Origin: Ophryocystis elektroscirrha
Taxonomy: Eukaryota; Apicomplexa; Conoidasida; Neogregarinorida; Ophryocystidae
Assembly (NCBI GenBank): GCA_030141585.1
Contig: JAQIFP010000046.1
Span: 1-64,000, forward strand
Direction: 5' to 3'
DNA length: 64,000 bases
Positions 13,415 through 22,596 of the stretch are shown piece by piece. The notes below the pieces were generated by a model. The model was not told the DNA's origin. It ran no database searches and saw only the letters and a program-made list of their open reading frames with translations. Positions within the stretch are counted from its first letter, which is position 1; each line of letters opens with the position of its first letter. The position numbers were made by a program, and so were the translations under genes.

Positions 13415-14503
13415 TTACCATATCTCCAAAATGGATTCCTCTGAGTTATAAAACTTGTATTTATATTTCTCATATATTCGGCGAATTTCTTTGATATATA
13501 TTTCGTGAGCTGATTCAACATCACTTTTAGTTGGATTTGGTATTTGATCAAAATATATAGGACTTCCTACGACTACATGTATAGAGGCTCTTTTAGGAAA
13601 TATAGGAAAAAATTTATGCCCCCAAGGTAACATAGAAATTATGCTGTGTTTATTTAACCAGAAACGTATGGAATAAAAACCTTGCACATTACTATATGTG
13701 CCTTTTTCACCAAAAGCAAATGCAGGAGTAATAGAAAAACCATATTGAAGTGCATATTTTATGAACCCTTTTCGGTTCCGTATATATATACGATCAATAC
13801 GGTCGTGGTGTATAGTTGCTTCATGCCATCCTCCAGGTATTATAGCAATAGATCGCTTGTTTTTCAAATGATCTATTATTACTGATTTACGTATTGAACT
13901 AGGATTTCCAGTCAGCTGCGTAATAACTCGTAAAAATGGAGACAATCTCAATAAAGTGGAAAAACACCAGCGCAAGTGCTGAATTTCCTCGGTAACATAC
14001 AAAAAAGCCCAAGCTATAGAAAAACAGCCATGCGGCATAATACATAGTATGGTAGGATCATTTTTGTTCGGAATAGATTCAAAGCTTACAGATGCACTTT
14101 TAAAATAACACCCTATATACTTTCGAATTAAACTGCGCACAGAAGGACTAGGCTGTATAGGAAGTACATAGCATAATATAATCAATACAGACATTATTGA
14201 GCCAGATACATAATAACACTTGAGTAATAAAAACATAGTCAAAAAAATAGATACTGCACTACCCATCCATATACCTATATATAAAATCATACATATTATT
14301 CCACCATAAAAGTTCTTATTACTTTCACATGTATAATTGGAAACTGTTATTAAGTTTTCTCCTGTATCATAAAATGTTGATTCAGATTCATCTAATGAAG
14401 CTGTCGTACATACGCTTGACTGTAAATTTATTAATTTACTTTTCTCACTGGGAAAATCGGAGAATATAAATTTATTATCTGACGCTTCATCAATCATCTC
14501 CAA
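13415..14503 (-). CDS. DGAT2: Diacylglycerol acyltransferase 2 (DGAT2) family enzyme
   Basis: A single open frame of 362 aa. DGAT2 enzymes transfer an acyl group from acyl-CoA to diacylglycerol to make triacylglycerol in the ER membrane and lipid droplets. Seen: an N-terminal soluble stretch (~75 aa); a hydrophobic hairpin (residues ~70-115, GGIICMILYIGIWMG and VLIILCYVLP); the active-site block at ~155 read as CIMPHGCFS; IPGGWHEA (~223); RKGFIKYAL (~243); PAFAFGE; and a C-terminal VGSPIYFDQIPNPT strand. The usual HPHG motif is MPHG here, so the first histidine is replaced. The other blocks are well kept and the length is typical. It ends tail-to-tail with the 164-aa gene, 132 bp away. Acyl acceptor specificity (DAG, MAG or sterol/wax) cannot be judged. 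Confidence 0.85.
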   Translation of the reverse strand: MEMIDEASDNKFIFSDFPSEKSKLINLQSSVCTTASLDESESTFYDTGENLITVSNYTCESNKNFYGGIICMILYIGIWMGSAVSIFLTMFLLLKCYYVSGSIMSVLIILCYVLPIQPSPSVRSLIRKYIGCYFKSASVSFESIPNKNDPTILCIMPHGCFSIAWAFLYVTEEIQHLRWCFSTLLRLSPFLRVITQLTGNPSSIRKSVIIDHLKNKRSIAIIPGGWHEATIHHDRIDRIYIRNRKGFIKYALQYGFSITPAFAFGEKGTYSNVQGFYSIRFWLNKHSIISMLPWGHKFFPIFPKRASIHVVVGSPIYFDQIPNPTKSDVESAHEIYIKEIRRIYEKYKYKFYNSEESILEIW

Positions 14504-14848
14504 ATAAATACATTAACTTCTCTTCTAAAAATATATCATATACACCAAATAAAAAAATTCTTTTAATTCTGTTAATTAAACCTTTTTTGCTCAATAATCA
14601 CAAATTTATAATTTATTCAAATAATACTGGTATTTATAGATTTTATTTTTTTTTTGCTTTTATGAACTGATTTTTTCAGAGCAGTTTTTTAGTACTAGAT
14701 AGCTAGAACATTATTGTTGAAGTAATTGTCGGTTTTTTCATATCAATGTCAAAAAAAAATCGAACAAAGTCAGGTACAAATAATTAATTAAAATGTTAAA
14801 ATGTATTTAAATATCTTTCAAAACACAAAATAGGTACAGAATTATAAT
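14504..14848. promoter_or_regulatory. Divergent DGAT2/PTH2 intergenic region
   Basis: 345 bp between two diverging ATGs, AT-rich with a poly(T) run at 14648-14656. It presumably serves both genes. No specific element recognised. Confidence 0.45.
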
Positions 14849-15375
14849 ATGAAATTTAATATTATAGCATTATATATCAAAAGTGCTATTACATATATTT
14901 ATCATATATTATTTTTTGCAAAATTAAATTTATTACAATTTTTTCACGATTTAAACAATGTATTCAAACAACCTATGTTATTAGATGAAAGTCCGAGCAA
15001 GATGGTTATGATTGTGCGTACAGGTATTATTTTTATTTATAATATTAATAGTTAATATATTTATTTAATTATATTATAAGGAGCAATTTTCACCGGAATA
15101 TTCCGTTATTCATCACAATATTTAATATTATAGAGGTGCATATGTAAACATATGTTATTTATATACTTAGCTATACTGAACCAATCTTTATAACTACTAT
15201 ACAGTTAGTACTAACTATAACTACTAAGTAATATATGTATTACTTATTTATTAGTTGATTTATGTGTATATTAAAGATGTATACATATGTAATTACTCAC
15301 ATAATTCAATTATATATAATTTGATTCTTTGATATACTCAAAATATATAATTATTATTATACAAATATAAGAGTA

Positions 15376-15413
<38 letters not shown>

Positions 15414-15955
15414 AAATAATTATACAGTCAGAATTTAATTTCTTTAATTTGAATACATTTGCATGTATTCAATATATATTCTTTATGCTGCATGTGAATA
15501 CCGTACAAGAGTACAAAGTTTTATATTTACAGATTTGAACATGAAAAAAGGAAAAATAGCATCGCAATGTGCTCATGCCGCTGTATCTGCATATATAAAC
15601 TCAAATAGACTTAACAACCCTTTTCTACGTGTTTGGTTATCGGAAGGCCAGAAAAAAGTTGTATTATGTGGTTCATCCGAAACACAATTAAAAGAACTGC
15701 AATATCAAGCAAAAAGAGTCGGACTAATTACTGCGTAAGTGATATATCAACAATTATTAACACTTTTCAGATTAATAACCGATGCTGTAAGTTTTGTATA
15801 ATGTTACATTCTTATGCAGGGTAGAACGCAGATAGAAAGTGGATCTGTCACTGTTCTAGCTATAGGGCCAGGTATCAATACATTTCCTTACTCTACTTCT
15901 TATAGGACCTGATTCTAGTATAGATCAAATTACTGGACATTTGAAACTATTATAA
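14849..15955 (+). CDS. PTH2: Peptidyl-tRNA hydrolase 2 (Pth2/PTRH2)
   Basis: Five exons (14849-15023, 15533-15734, 15771-15786, 15820-15871, 15906-15955) give 164 aa. Pth2 cleaves peptidyl-tRNA released from stalled ribosomes, recycling tRNA. Family blocks seen: MVMIVRTDLNMKKGKIASQ, then CAHAAVSAY, then GQKKVVLCG, TDAGRTQI and AIGPGPDSSIDQITGHLKLL at the end. The catalytic-core lysine and the AGRTQIxxGSxTVLAIGPGP signature are intact. The ~50 residues before the core are hydrophobic, consistent with the N-terminal membrane anchor of eukaryotic Pth2 (mitochondrial outer membrane in animals). The last three introns are 36, 33 and 34 nt, and exon 3 is only 16 nt. All phases close on TAA. Confidence 0.93.
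15372..15410. repeat. (TA)n microsatellite in PTH2 intron 1
   Basis: A nearly pure TA tract inside the 509-nt first PTH2 intron. Confidence 0.85.
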
Positions 15956-16257
15956 CCTAGCAAACTATATAGAATATTTTTTTGTTTTTACACTTACTAA
16001 AAATATCTTTTATTAATATTATTTTATTATTTATATATAATACATAAATATATATATTATACATATATATATATACATTTATATATTATACATATATTTA
16101 TATATATTGATATGTATGCACATTGATTTATATAAGTAAAATTATTCTAATAGACTTGTATATAGGAGGTGCATAGAAATAAAGACACTAGAGGATTTTT
16201 TCTTTTTTCTAAAGGTTTCACATTTTCATAATAATACTAAGCTGTAAAAAAAAACTC
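15956..16257. other. Convergent PTH2/LSM3 intergenic region
   Basis: 302 bp between converging stops, holding TATATA low complexity at ~16020-16110. No gene seen. Confidence 0.5.
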
Positions 16258-16960
16258 TTAAGTAGCATTTTTTTCTTTAATAAAATGGGGCTTAGATGAA
16301 ACAATTATTACTGTATCTCCTCGAACAAAACTCATAGGTAATTGCCGTATAGTGTTCTGTAAAAAATTATGCAGATTAAAGAACCTTACAGTTGTCTTTA
16401 TTTTTTTGGTTACGGGATCCTCAACAGTATGTGTAACAATTTCTTCCACCTCACCCATAATCATGTTCAAGTGAGCGTCATGGACCTAACATATATAACC
16501 ATATACGCTACTAAATTAATTATTTATTATCTATTTATATATGCAGTCATATGCGCACACAATTAAGTACCTAGATTTCATCTAAATGGAGTAATATTTA
16601 TATATATATAATATATATTATAAACCTTAGTAGAAATATATATATATATATATTTTTTTTTAGATACTAAGTCTTACAATATACATATATAAAAAAAATA
16701 AACTACACTAATGTTAGAGAGATATGGAAATATAAATATTCCTAATATATAAATAATATAAATATATATAGGTATACATATACTAATTTTGAAGCACAAT
16801 TATTTTTACATGTAATTTTCCACTTAATAAACGATTTCCGCGACATTTCACATATATATAGTCATCGACACTAAGTCTTATCAAATCTATGGGTTCTGTG
16901 TATATATTAGTCAACTATTTTGAGTACATTACCATTTACTGCATGGGTTATATTCTCCAT
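16258..16960 (-). CDS. LSM3: U6 snRNA-associated Sm-like protein LSm3
   Basis: Four exons (16960-16933, 16895-16810, 16485-16390, 16356-16258) give 102 aa, the same length as human LSm3. LSm3 is part of the Lsm1-7 ring (cytoplasmic decapping and mRNA decay) and the Lsm2-8 ring (U6 snRNA 3' end binding). Sm1 motif: [17 protein letters not shown](R)-GN--LSGKLH--DAHLNM. Sm2 motif: [20 protein letters not shown]. The HLNMI-G-VEE core and FVRGD are diagnostic of LSm3. Introns 1 and 3 are 37 and 33 nt. Intron 3 (16389-16357) is a multiple of three and stop-free, so leaving it in would falsely insert 11 residues ([11 protein letters not shown]) before the Sm2 motif. Confidence 0.93.
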
Positions 16961-17404
16961 ATAGGTGAACAGTAAAATTCTTTTTTTTTTTGTACTAAAT
17001 AATCAAAGTTATTATATGCTAATAAAAGTTAAATATAAATGTGACTTTTGCAAAGTTGCGTAGTCTTTGCACTTTTTATTTATAATTTTATTATTAAATT
17101 CTTTTATTTTTTTTTTTTATAAATTTTATACAACTTGAACTTAGACACTATTACGGTAGCTTCATTATTTTTATAATTATTTAAGAAGGTGTAATACATA
17201 GAATAAATTTAAAATATATAAATATAAACGTTAGCACTTATTTCGTAAAGTTAATATAAGCTATACAGTCTTCTTCAAACAATAAAAAATATATAAACCA
17301 CTAATATAAAATTAATTAATTTTTTTTTTTATAAAAATTGAGTATAATATTAGTATTTAACAAGCAAAATAGCGTAAGAGTCTTTTGCAGTATATTAAGA
17401 TTAT
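16961..17404. promoter_or_regulatory. Divergent LSM3/branching-enzyme intergenic region
   Basis: 444 bp between diverging ATGs with poly(T) runs (16981-16991, 17108-17119, 17321-17330). No other signal recognised. Confidence 0.45.
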
Positions 17405-18165
17405 ATGGGTTATACACCAACAAGTGAATTTTGCTTACAACCTATAATATCGGATGTTCCGAAAGCAGCTCAAATTAGAGGTGAAGATCTCCATAAATTG
17501 AACAATGGAACACACGAAAATCCCTTTTCCGTCTTAGGATTGCATTTATTTTATGATGAAGGTGATCCAATAGTATCAGTAGTAATACGGGCATGGGTGA
17601 AAGACAGAAATGATGTATATGTCAGAATCTCCGATCTGCCTCCGGTTCCCATGCTACATCAAAGTAGCTTTTTACATGTTCGATGCTTCAAATTTGTCCC
17701 ATATGAACACAGTGATCCCGATATTTTTAATAAATTGGTGAATTCAAGCCGTATTAAGTACGAGTGCTTATATTTAGATTCAAACCGTGCTATCCAAATT
17801 AACGATCCCTATAGTTTTTCCTGTGTCTTGCCTACGGAAATGCTGAATGCGTTTCATAGTGGCTCTTGTTGGGATGTTGATGATTTAATGGGTTCCCATG
17901 AATGCACCATAGAAGGTGTAAGAGGTGTTCAATTTGCTGTTTGGGCTCCTAATGCTCATTCAATCAGCGTGGTAGGCACTTGGAATGACTGGGATTCCCG
18001 TGTTCATCCTATGCGCAAAAGAGTTGAGTACGGCGTATGGGAAGTAAGATTATCAAATATAGACTTACCATAAACAAATAAGGCCCTTATATTAATAATT
18101 GATAGATATAGATATATATTCTATATATATGTATATATACAAATTTGTGAATAATTAGCAAAATG

Positions 18166-18196
<31 letters not shown>

Positions 18197-21100
18197 ATAT
18201 ACTGATAATGCATTCACGAGGTTATTGAGACTAAATGGTTTTATATATTGTATGCTAAAATTTGTATATGTAATTTTTGTTTGTTTGAGAACAATAATGT
18301 GACATGAATTTATTTTAGTTATTCATACCGAATATCTACGCTGGAGAAATTTATAAATATTGTATACATACAAAAGATGGTCGAAGTATTTTAAAGATAG
18401 ACCCATATTCTCAAGAATTTGAAGTGCCTCCTAAAACGGGATGCATAATCTCAAAATATGATGACAAATTTAGAAAAGATCCATTTGTTTGGAGTGATAA
18501 AGAATGGATGACTAACCGCGAAAAAAACGCTCCTGTTTTATTGGAGCAGCCTATTTCAATTTATGAAATACATTTACCTTCTTGGATTAGAGGAGAAAAT
18601 AATACACTTTTGAATTATCGAGAAATTGCGGGTCCCCTCGTCAGGCATATGCAAAATATGAATTTCACCCACGTGGAATTATTGCCTCCTACACACCATC
18701 CTTTTGATGGTTCTTGGGGCTACCAAGTGTCGGGCTATTATGCTGTATATAGTTCCTTAGGGAATGCAGATGACTTTAGATATTTCGTAAATGAGCTTCA
18801 CCGAAACGGTATAGGAGTCTTTGTAGATCTTGTATTAGCGCACTTTATTAAGGTATTTGTTAAATATGATTATTTATATTATTTTTTTAAATTAATATAA
18901 TCAATATTATATTAAACTGAATATATTCAATTTTAAATATATTTTCACATTCAATTTATTTAGGATGAATGGGGCTTAGCTTATTATGACGGTGATGTGT
19001 GCTATGAATACACTGATACACGCGAGGGAGAACATAAAGTTTGGGGCACAAAGATATTTAATTATAGTCGGAATGAAGTACGAGCGTTTCTTTTAGGCTC
19101 AGCGTATCATTGGATTCAAAAATATCACGTTGACGGTTTAAGAATTGATGCTGTATCTGCAATGATTCATAGAGACCATGGTAGAGGCATTGTAAGAAAT
19201 AATTAAATAGTCCAATATTATTATTCTCACTGTATATATAATATTAATAGTGATAATTAAATTATTTATGCATGACCAGTCCAGTAATTTGGGTGAATTT
19301 GAGTATATGTGTGGAGTTTTATTGCATTATAGCTTTATTTAAATATTTATCAATTATTTGAGTATATACTTAAACTAATCTTGATTTAGGGAGAATGGTT
19401 GCCTAACAAATACGGAGGAACAGAAAACATAGAAGCTATATCTCTATTGAAGGAGCTTAATTGGGTTATACATAAGCGATTCCCAGGTGTATTCATGATG
19501 GCTGAAGAATCATCTGCCTGGAAGGGCGTTACAGATAAAGTTAATGGTATGGTTAATAAAGTTTATAGACAAACTTATAATAATTTTAATATACAAATAC
19601 TGCCAGAATTGATGTGTACTTTTTCAAGTATTTATTGATAATAGTATTTTTATAAATAAATAAAAAAATGAGTCATATTTGTTTGTATGCGGCTATCACA
19701 TAATAAATATATTAAATAAATATGCAATTTAATTAGAAATATTAATTAATTATTTAATAAATTAATCTGTTAATATTTGTTGGCATATACAACAGGTCTT
19801 GGATTTGACGTAAAATGGGATTTAGGATGGATGAACGATATATTAAGTTATCTATGTACACCCCCAGAACTAAGACACACAAAACATGAAAAATTAACCT
19901 TTAGAGGCATGTACATGCACGATGAGCAATGGATATTGCCTCTTAGCCATGATGAAGTTGTAAGTGGTAAAGGAAGCCTAGTGGACAAATGTGGATTCAA
20001 AGACACTCCATTCTGGGAAAGAATTAATGTCTTGAAAGCTTTATTTGGATTTCAAATAGGAATGTTTGGAAGGCCTTTAATATTTATGGGAGCAGAATTT
20101 GCTCAAGGAAAAGAATGGAATTATAAACAATCCTTAGATTGGAACGAATCAAAAGAGAGTTCAAGACATAACGTTTTGATGTATTTAAGACATCTTCTTT
20201 ATTTATACAAAACTATCCCTGCCTTTTATAACTGTAACTAATAATCTTTCATAATTTCTTAATAGGCCGAGATTCAAGCAAATCTCTTATTTGGGTTGAC
20301 TGTGATAATAGAAAAGATAATCTTATAGCTTGGATACGCCAGTCTGTAGGGCTGCTTACTATGCTACTTTTTGTATGTAACTGGTCAAATTTGCATTATA
20401 ATAGGTAAAGTTTTCTTTACTCTTCCATATTTAATATTAAATAATTATTATTAACTAATTTTAATTAATTAATTATTGTTAATTAATTTTTGTCAACTAA
20501 TTATTATTAATTAATTTTTGTCAACTAATTATTATTAATTAATTTTTGTCAACTAATTATTATTAATTAATTTTTTTTAATTAATTTTAATTAATTAATT
20601 ATTATTAAATAATTTTTGTCAACTAATTATTATTAATTAATTTTTTTTAATTAATTTTAATTAATTAATTATTATTAAATAATTTTTGTCAACTAATTAT
20701 TATTAATTAATTTTTTTTAATTAATTTTAATTAATTNNNNNNNNNNNNNNNNNNNNNNNNNNNNNNNNNNNNNNNNNNNNNNNNNNNNNNNNNNNNNNNN
20801 NNNNNNNNNNNNNNNNNNNNNNNNNNNNNNNNNNNNAATTAATTATTATTAAATAATTTTTGTCAACTAATTATTATTAATTAATTTTTTTTAATTAATT
20901 TTAATTAATTAATTATTATTAAATAATTTTTGTCAACTAATTATTATTAATTAATTTTTTTTATTTAATTTTAATTAATTAATTATTATGAATTAATTTT
21001 TGTCAACTAATTATTATTAATTAATTAATTTTTATTAATTAAATAATAACAAATTAATAAAATTAGATAAATATTACTAGATAAATAAATAAGTTTATAA

Positions 21101-21376
21101 TATAAATAATAATGAAAGTATAGATTTGTACATATAATAGGTATCCTCTTGGAGCACCTCTGCATTGTGATTGGGAAGTTATTTTGAACTCTAACTCTAA
21201 GGATTATGGAGGAGACGGTTTTGGAGGGGAAATTTCCTTTACATATTCCCCCACAAAAGAAGGACGGTAAAGGTATCATAAGATTACTTTTTATTAGTTA
21301 TGGTTGGCCTGCATGTTTATGGGTAGATGTTCCTAGAAATAGCTGTTTGATTCTTCAAGCAATTGAGAGACAATAG
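17405..21376 (+). CDS. glgB: 1,4-alpha-glucan branching enzyme, bacterial GlgB-type architecture (GH13)
   Basis: Eight exons (17405-18043, 18319-18852, 18964-19191, 19390-19546, 19796-20233, 20266-20404, 21141-21266, 21298-21376) join to 779 aa. The enzyme makes alpha-1,6 branches in glycogen or amylopectin. Order: an N1 domain ([11 protein letters not shown]...VVIRAW), then the CBM48 N2 domain ([24 protein letters not shown], residues ~175-205), the GH13 barrel with [10 protein letters not shown] and [19 protein letters not shown], nucleophile region VDGLRIDAV, acid/base MAEES and [25 protein letters not shown], and a C-terminal beta domain ([17 protein letters not shown]). Two N-terminal modules plus the -LGxH- opening are typical of bacterial GlgB (E. 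coli: 728 aa), unlike the shorter N-terminus of animal and yeast GBE. VxGH of region I reads VLAH. Introns 5 and 7 are 32 and 31 nt. Intron 6 carries a 70-bp tandem repeat and an assembly gap. Confidence 0.93.
20410..21045. repeat. TTAATTAA-rich tandem repeat (28-bp then 70-bp units) around an assembly gap
   Basis: The landmark TGTCAACTAA recurs every 28 bp at 20491, 20519 and 20547. After that, units of 70 bp (TTGTCAACTAATTATTATTA plus TTAATTAA-rich filler) repeat before and after the 100-N gap. The array fills most of intron 6 of the branching-enzyme gene (20405-21140). The true copy number is unknown because the gap falls inside the array. Confidence 0.92.
20737..20836. other. Assembly gap of 100 N
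   Basis: Exactly 100 Ns, the conventional size for a gap of unknown length, flanked on both sides by the same 70-bp repeat. The assembler probably broke on the array. Confidence 0.98.
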
Positions 21377-21498
21377 TAAAAATATAATTACGTACAATAT
21401 TGTTTGTATATAATTACTGTATTAAAGGTTTTCTAGATGGTAATTAAAAAAAAAAAGAATTAATTAAAAAATAATAAATAATAACGTTAAAAAAACAA

Positions 21499-22287
21499 TT
21501 AAGCTATTAATGGAATATCACTAAAATCTAAATTTGTACATATATTGCAATTTTTCTCTTTTGAAACACATTCCATATAATAAGGTGGTATTTTTTTTAA
21601 TATTTTAGGGTTTTGTAAAGACTTACAACAAATATTTAAGTTTTTTTCGGTAAATTGAAGCCATTTGATGAAGTTTTCAATTAAATAAGTATTCTTTGTA
21701 TTAAGAAAAAATAAAGATTCGGTTTGTGCTAATTTTGTGTCTAAATTGCGGAATTTATTTGAACGTTCTTTAACGTTTTTTATTTGTTCTCTAAGTGTCT
21801 CTTTATCGCTCTGTAATTGGTCTAATTCAAGCTTTAATTGGTGTATTTCTTGTTCATGACTGGATTGAAGATTTTCGAATAAATTTTGCTTTTCTTGCAG
21901 TTGTTTGTTCAATTTTTCAGCTATAAGTGAGTTATTTTGGATTTCTTCTTGAAGCTTGGCTTGTAAAGAATTAATTTCCAGTTTAAATTTATTGGAGATG
22001 TTTTCATCTTTGGACTTGTTTCTAGCACCGGTTCTTTTCGGAAAAAAGCGATTATTTGGTTGTTCCTCCACGGAAGAAGAAGTTGAAGACTTGGGTTTTA
22101 CGGAACTATTGGATTTAAGTAATTTTTCCGATAAATTTGATAAATTACTAGGCGCATTTTGATTGTGTATTGGACTTAGTCCCACATTTGTATCATCATT
22201 GTTTACAGATACATGATTAGGCGAATTAACATGATGCTTAATTAAACGTACAGGCTGACTTTTAGCTGAACTACAAAATGACCCCAT
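21499..22287 (-). CDS. Putative N-myristoylated/palmitoylated coiled-coil protein
   Basis: A single open frame of 262 aa with no introns. The N-terminus MGSFCSSAKS fits an N-myristoylation site (Gly2, Ser6) with Cys5 as a palmitoylation candidate, so dual acylation and membrane attachment are likely. Residues ~20-100 are Ser/Asn-rich with basic patches. Residues ~100-190 form a strong heptad coiled coil rich in Lys, Glu, Gln and Leu (LQAKLQEEIQNNSLIAEKL onward). A Cys-rich C-terminal tail follows (ICC, CVSKEKNCNIC). In apicomplexans, dual-acylated coiled-coil or ISP proteins line the inner membrane complex and apical pole, but ISP proteins have a PH-like domain that I do not see. Function is unknown. 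The acylation prediction is strong and the location is inference. Confidence 0.7.
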   Translation of the reverse strand: MGSFCSSAKSQPVRLIKHHVNSPNHVSVNNDDTNVGLSPIHNQNAPSNLSNLSEKLLKSNSSVKPKSSTSSSVEEQPNNRFFPKRTGARNKSKDENISNKFKLEINSLQAKLQEEIQNNSLIAEKLNKQLQEKQNLFENLQSSHEQEIHQLKLELDQLQSDKETLREQIKNVKERSNKFRNLDTKLAQTESLFFLNTKNTYLIENFIKWLQFTEKNLNICCKSLQNPKILKKIPPYYMECVSKEKNCNICTNLDFSDIPLIA

Positions 22288-22596
22288 TTATCATAAATAT
22301 ATTATTATGATAAACATGCGTGGAAGAATATATAGAAAACATTATGGGATAATGTCGAATATCTGTCACATATATATATATATATACATAGTGTGCCTAT
22401 TAACTTATGAAAACATATTTCATTCTTATCATTGCATTTATTAAGCAATGTTTTACTGTAACTTTAATTGTTGATTTTGGTTCTGTTTTAACTAAAGTAT
22501 ATATATACCTTGTATACAATCAGTTTATAGGCGGTTGTATGCAATCCTAAAACTTGCTTCCCAGTCAATTTCCCATGTTCCAAGATCTTAGGACAA

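Noticed and set aside
21499..22287. ISP (IMC subcompartment) protein
   Set aside because: The acylation signal fits, but ISP proteins have a compact PH-like fold while this one is a long coiled coil.
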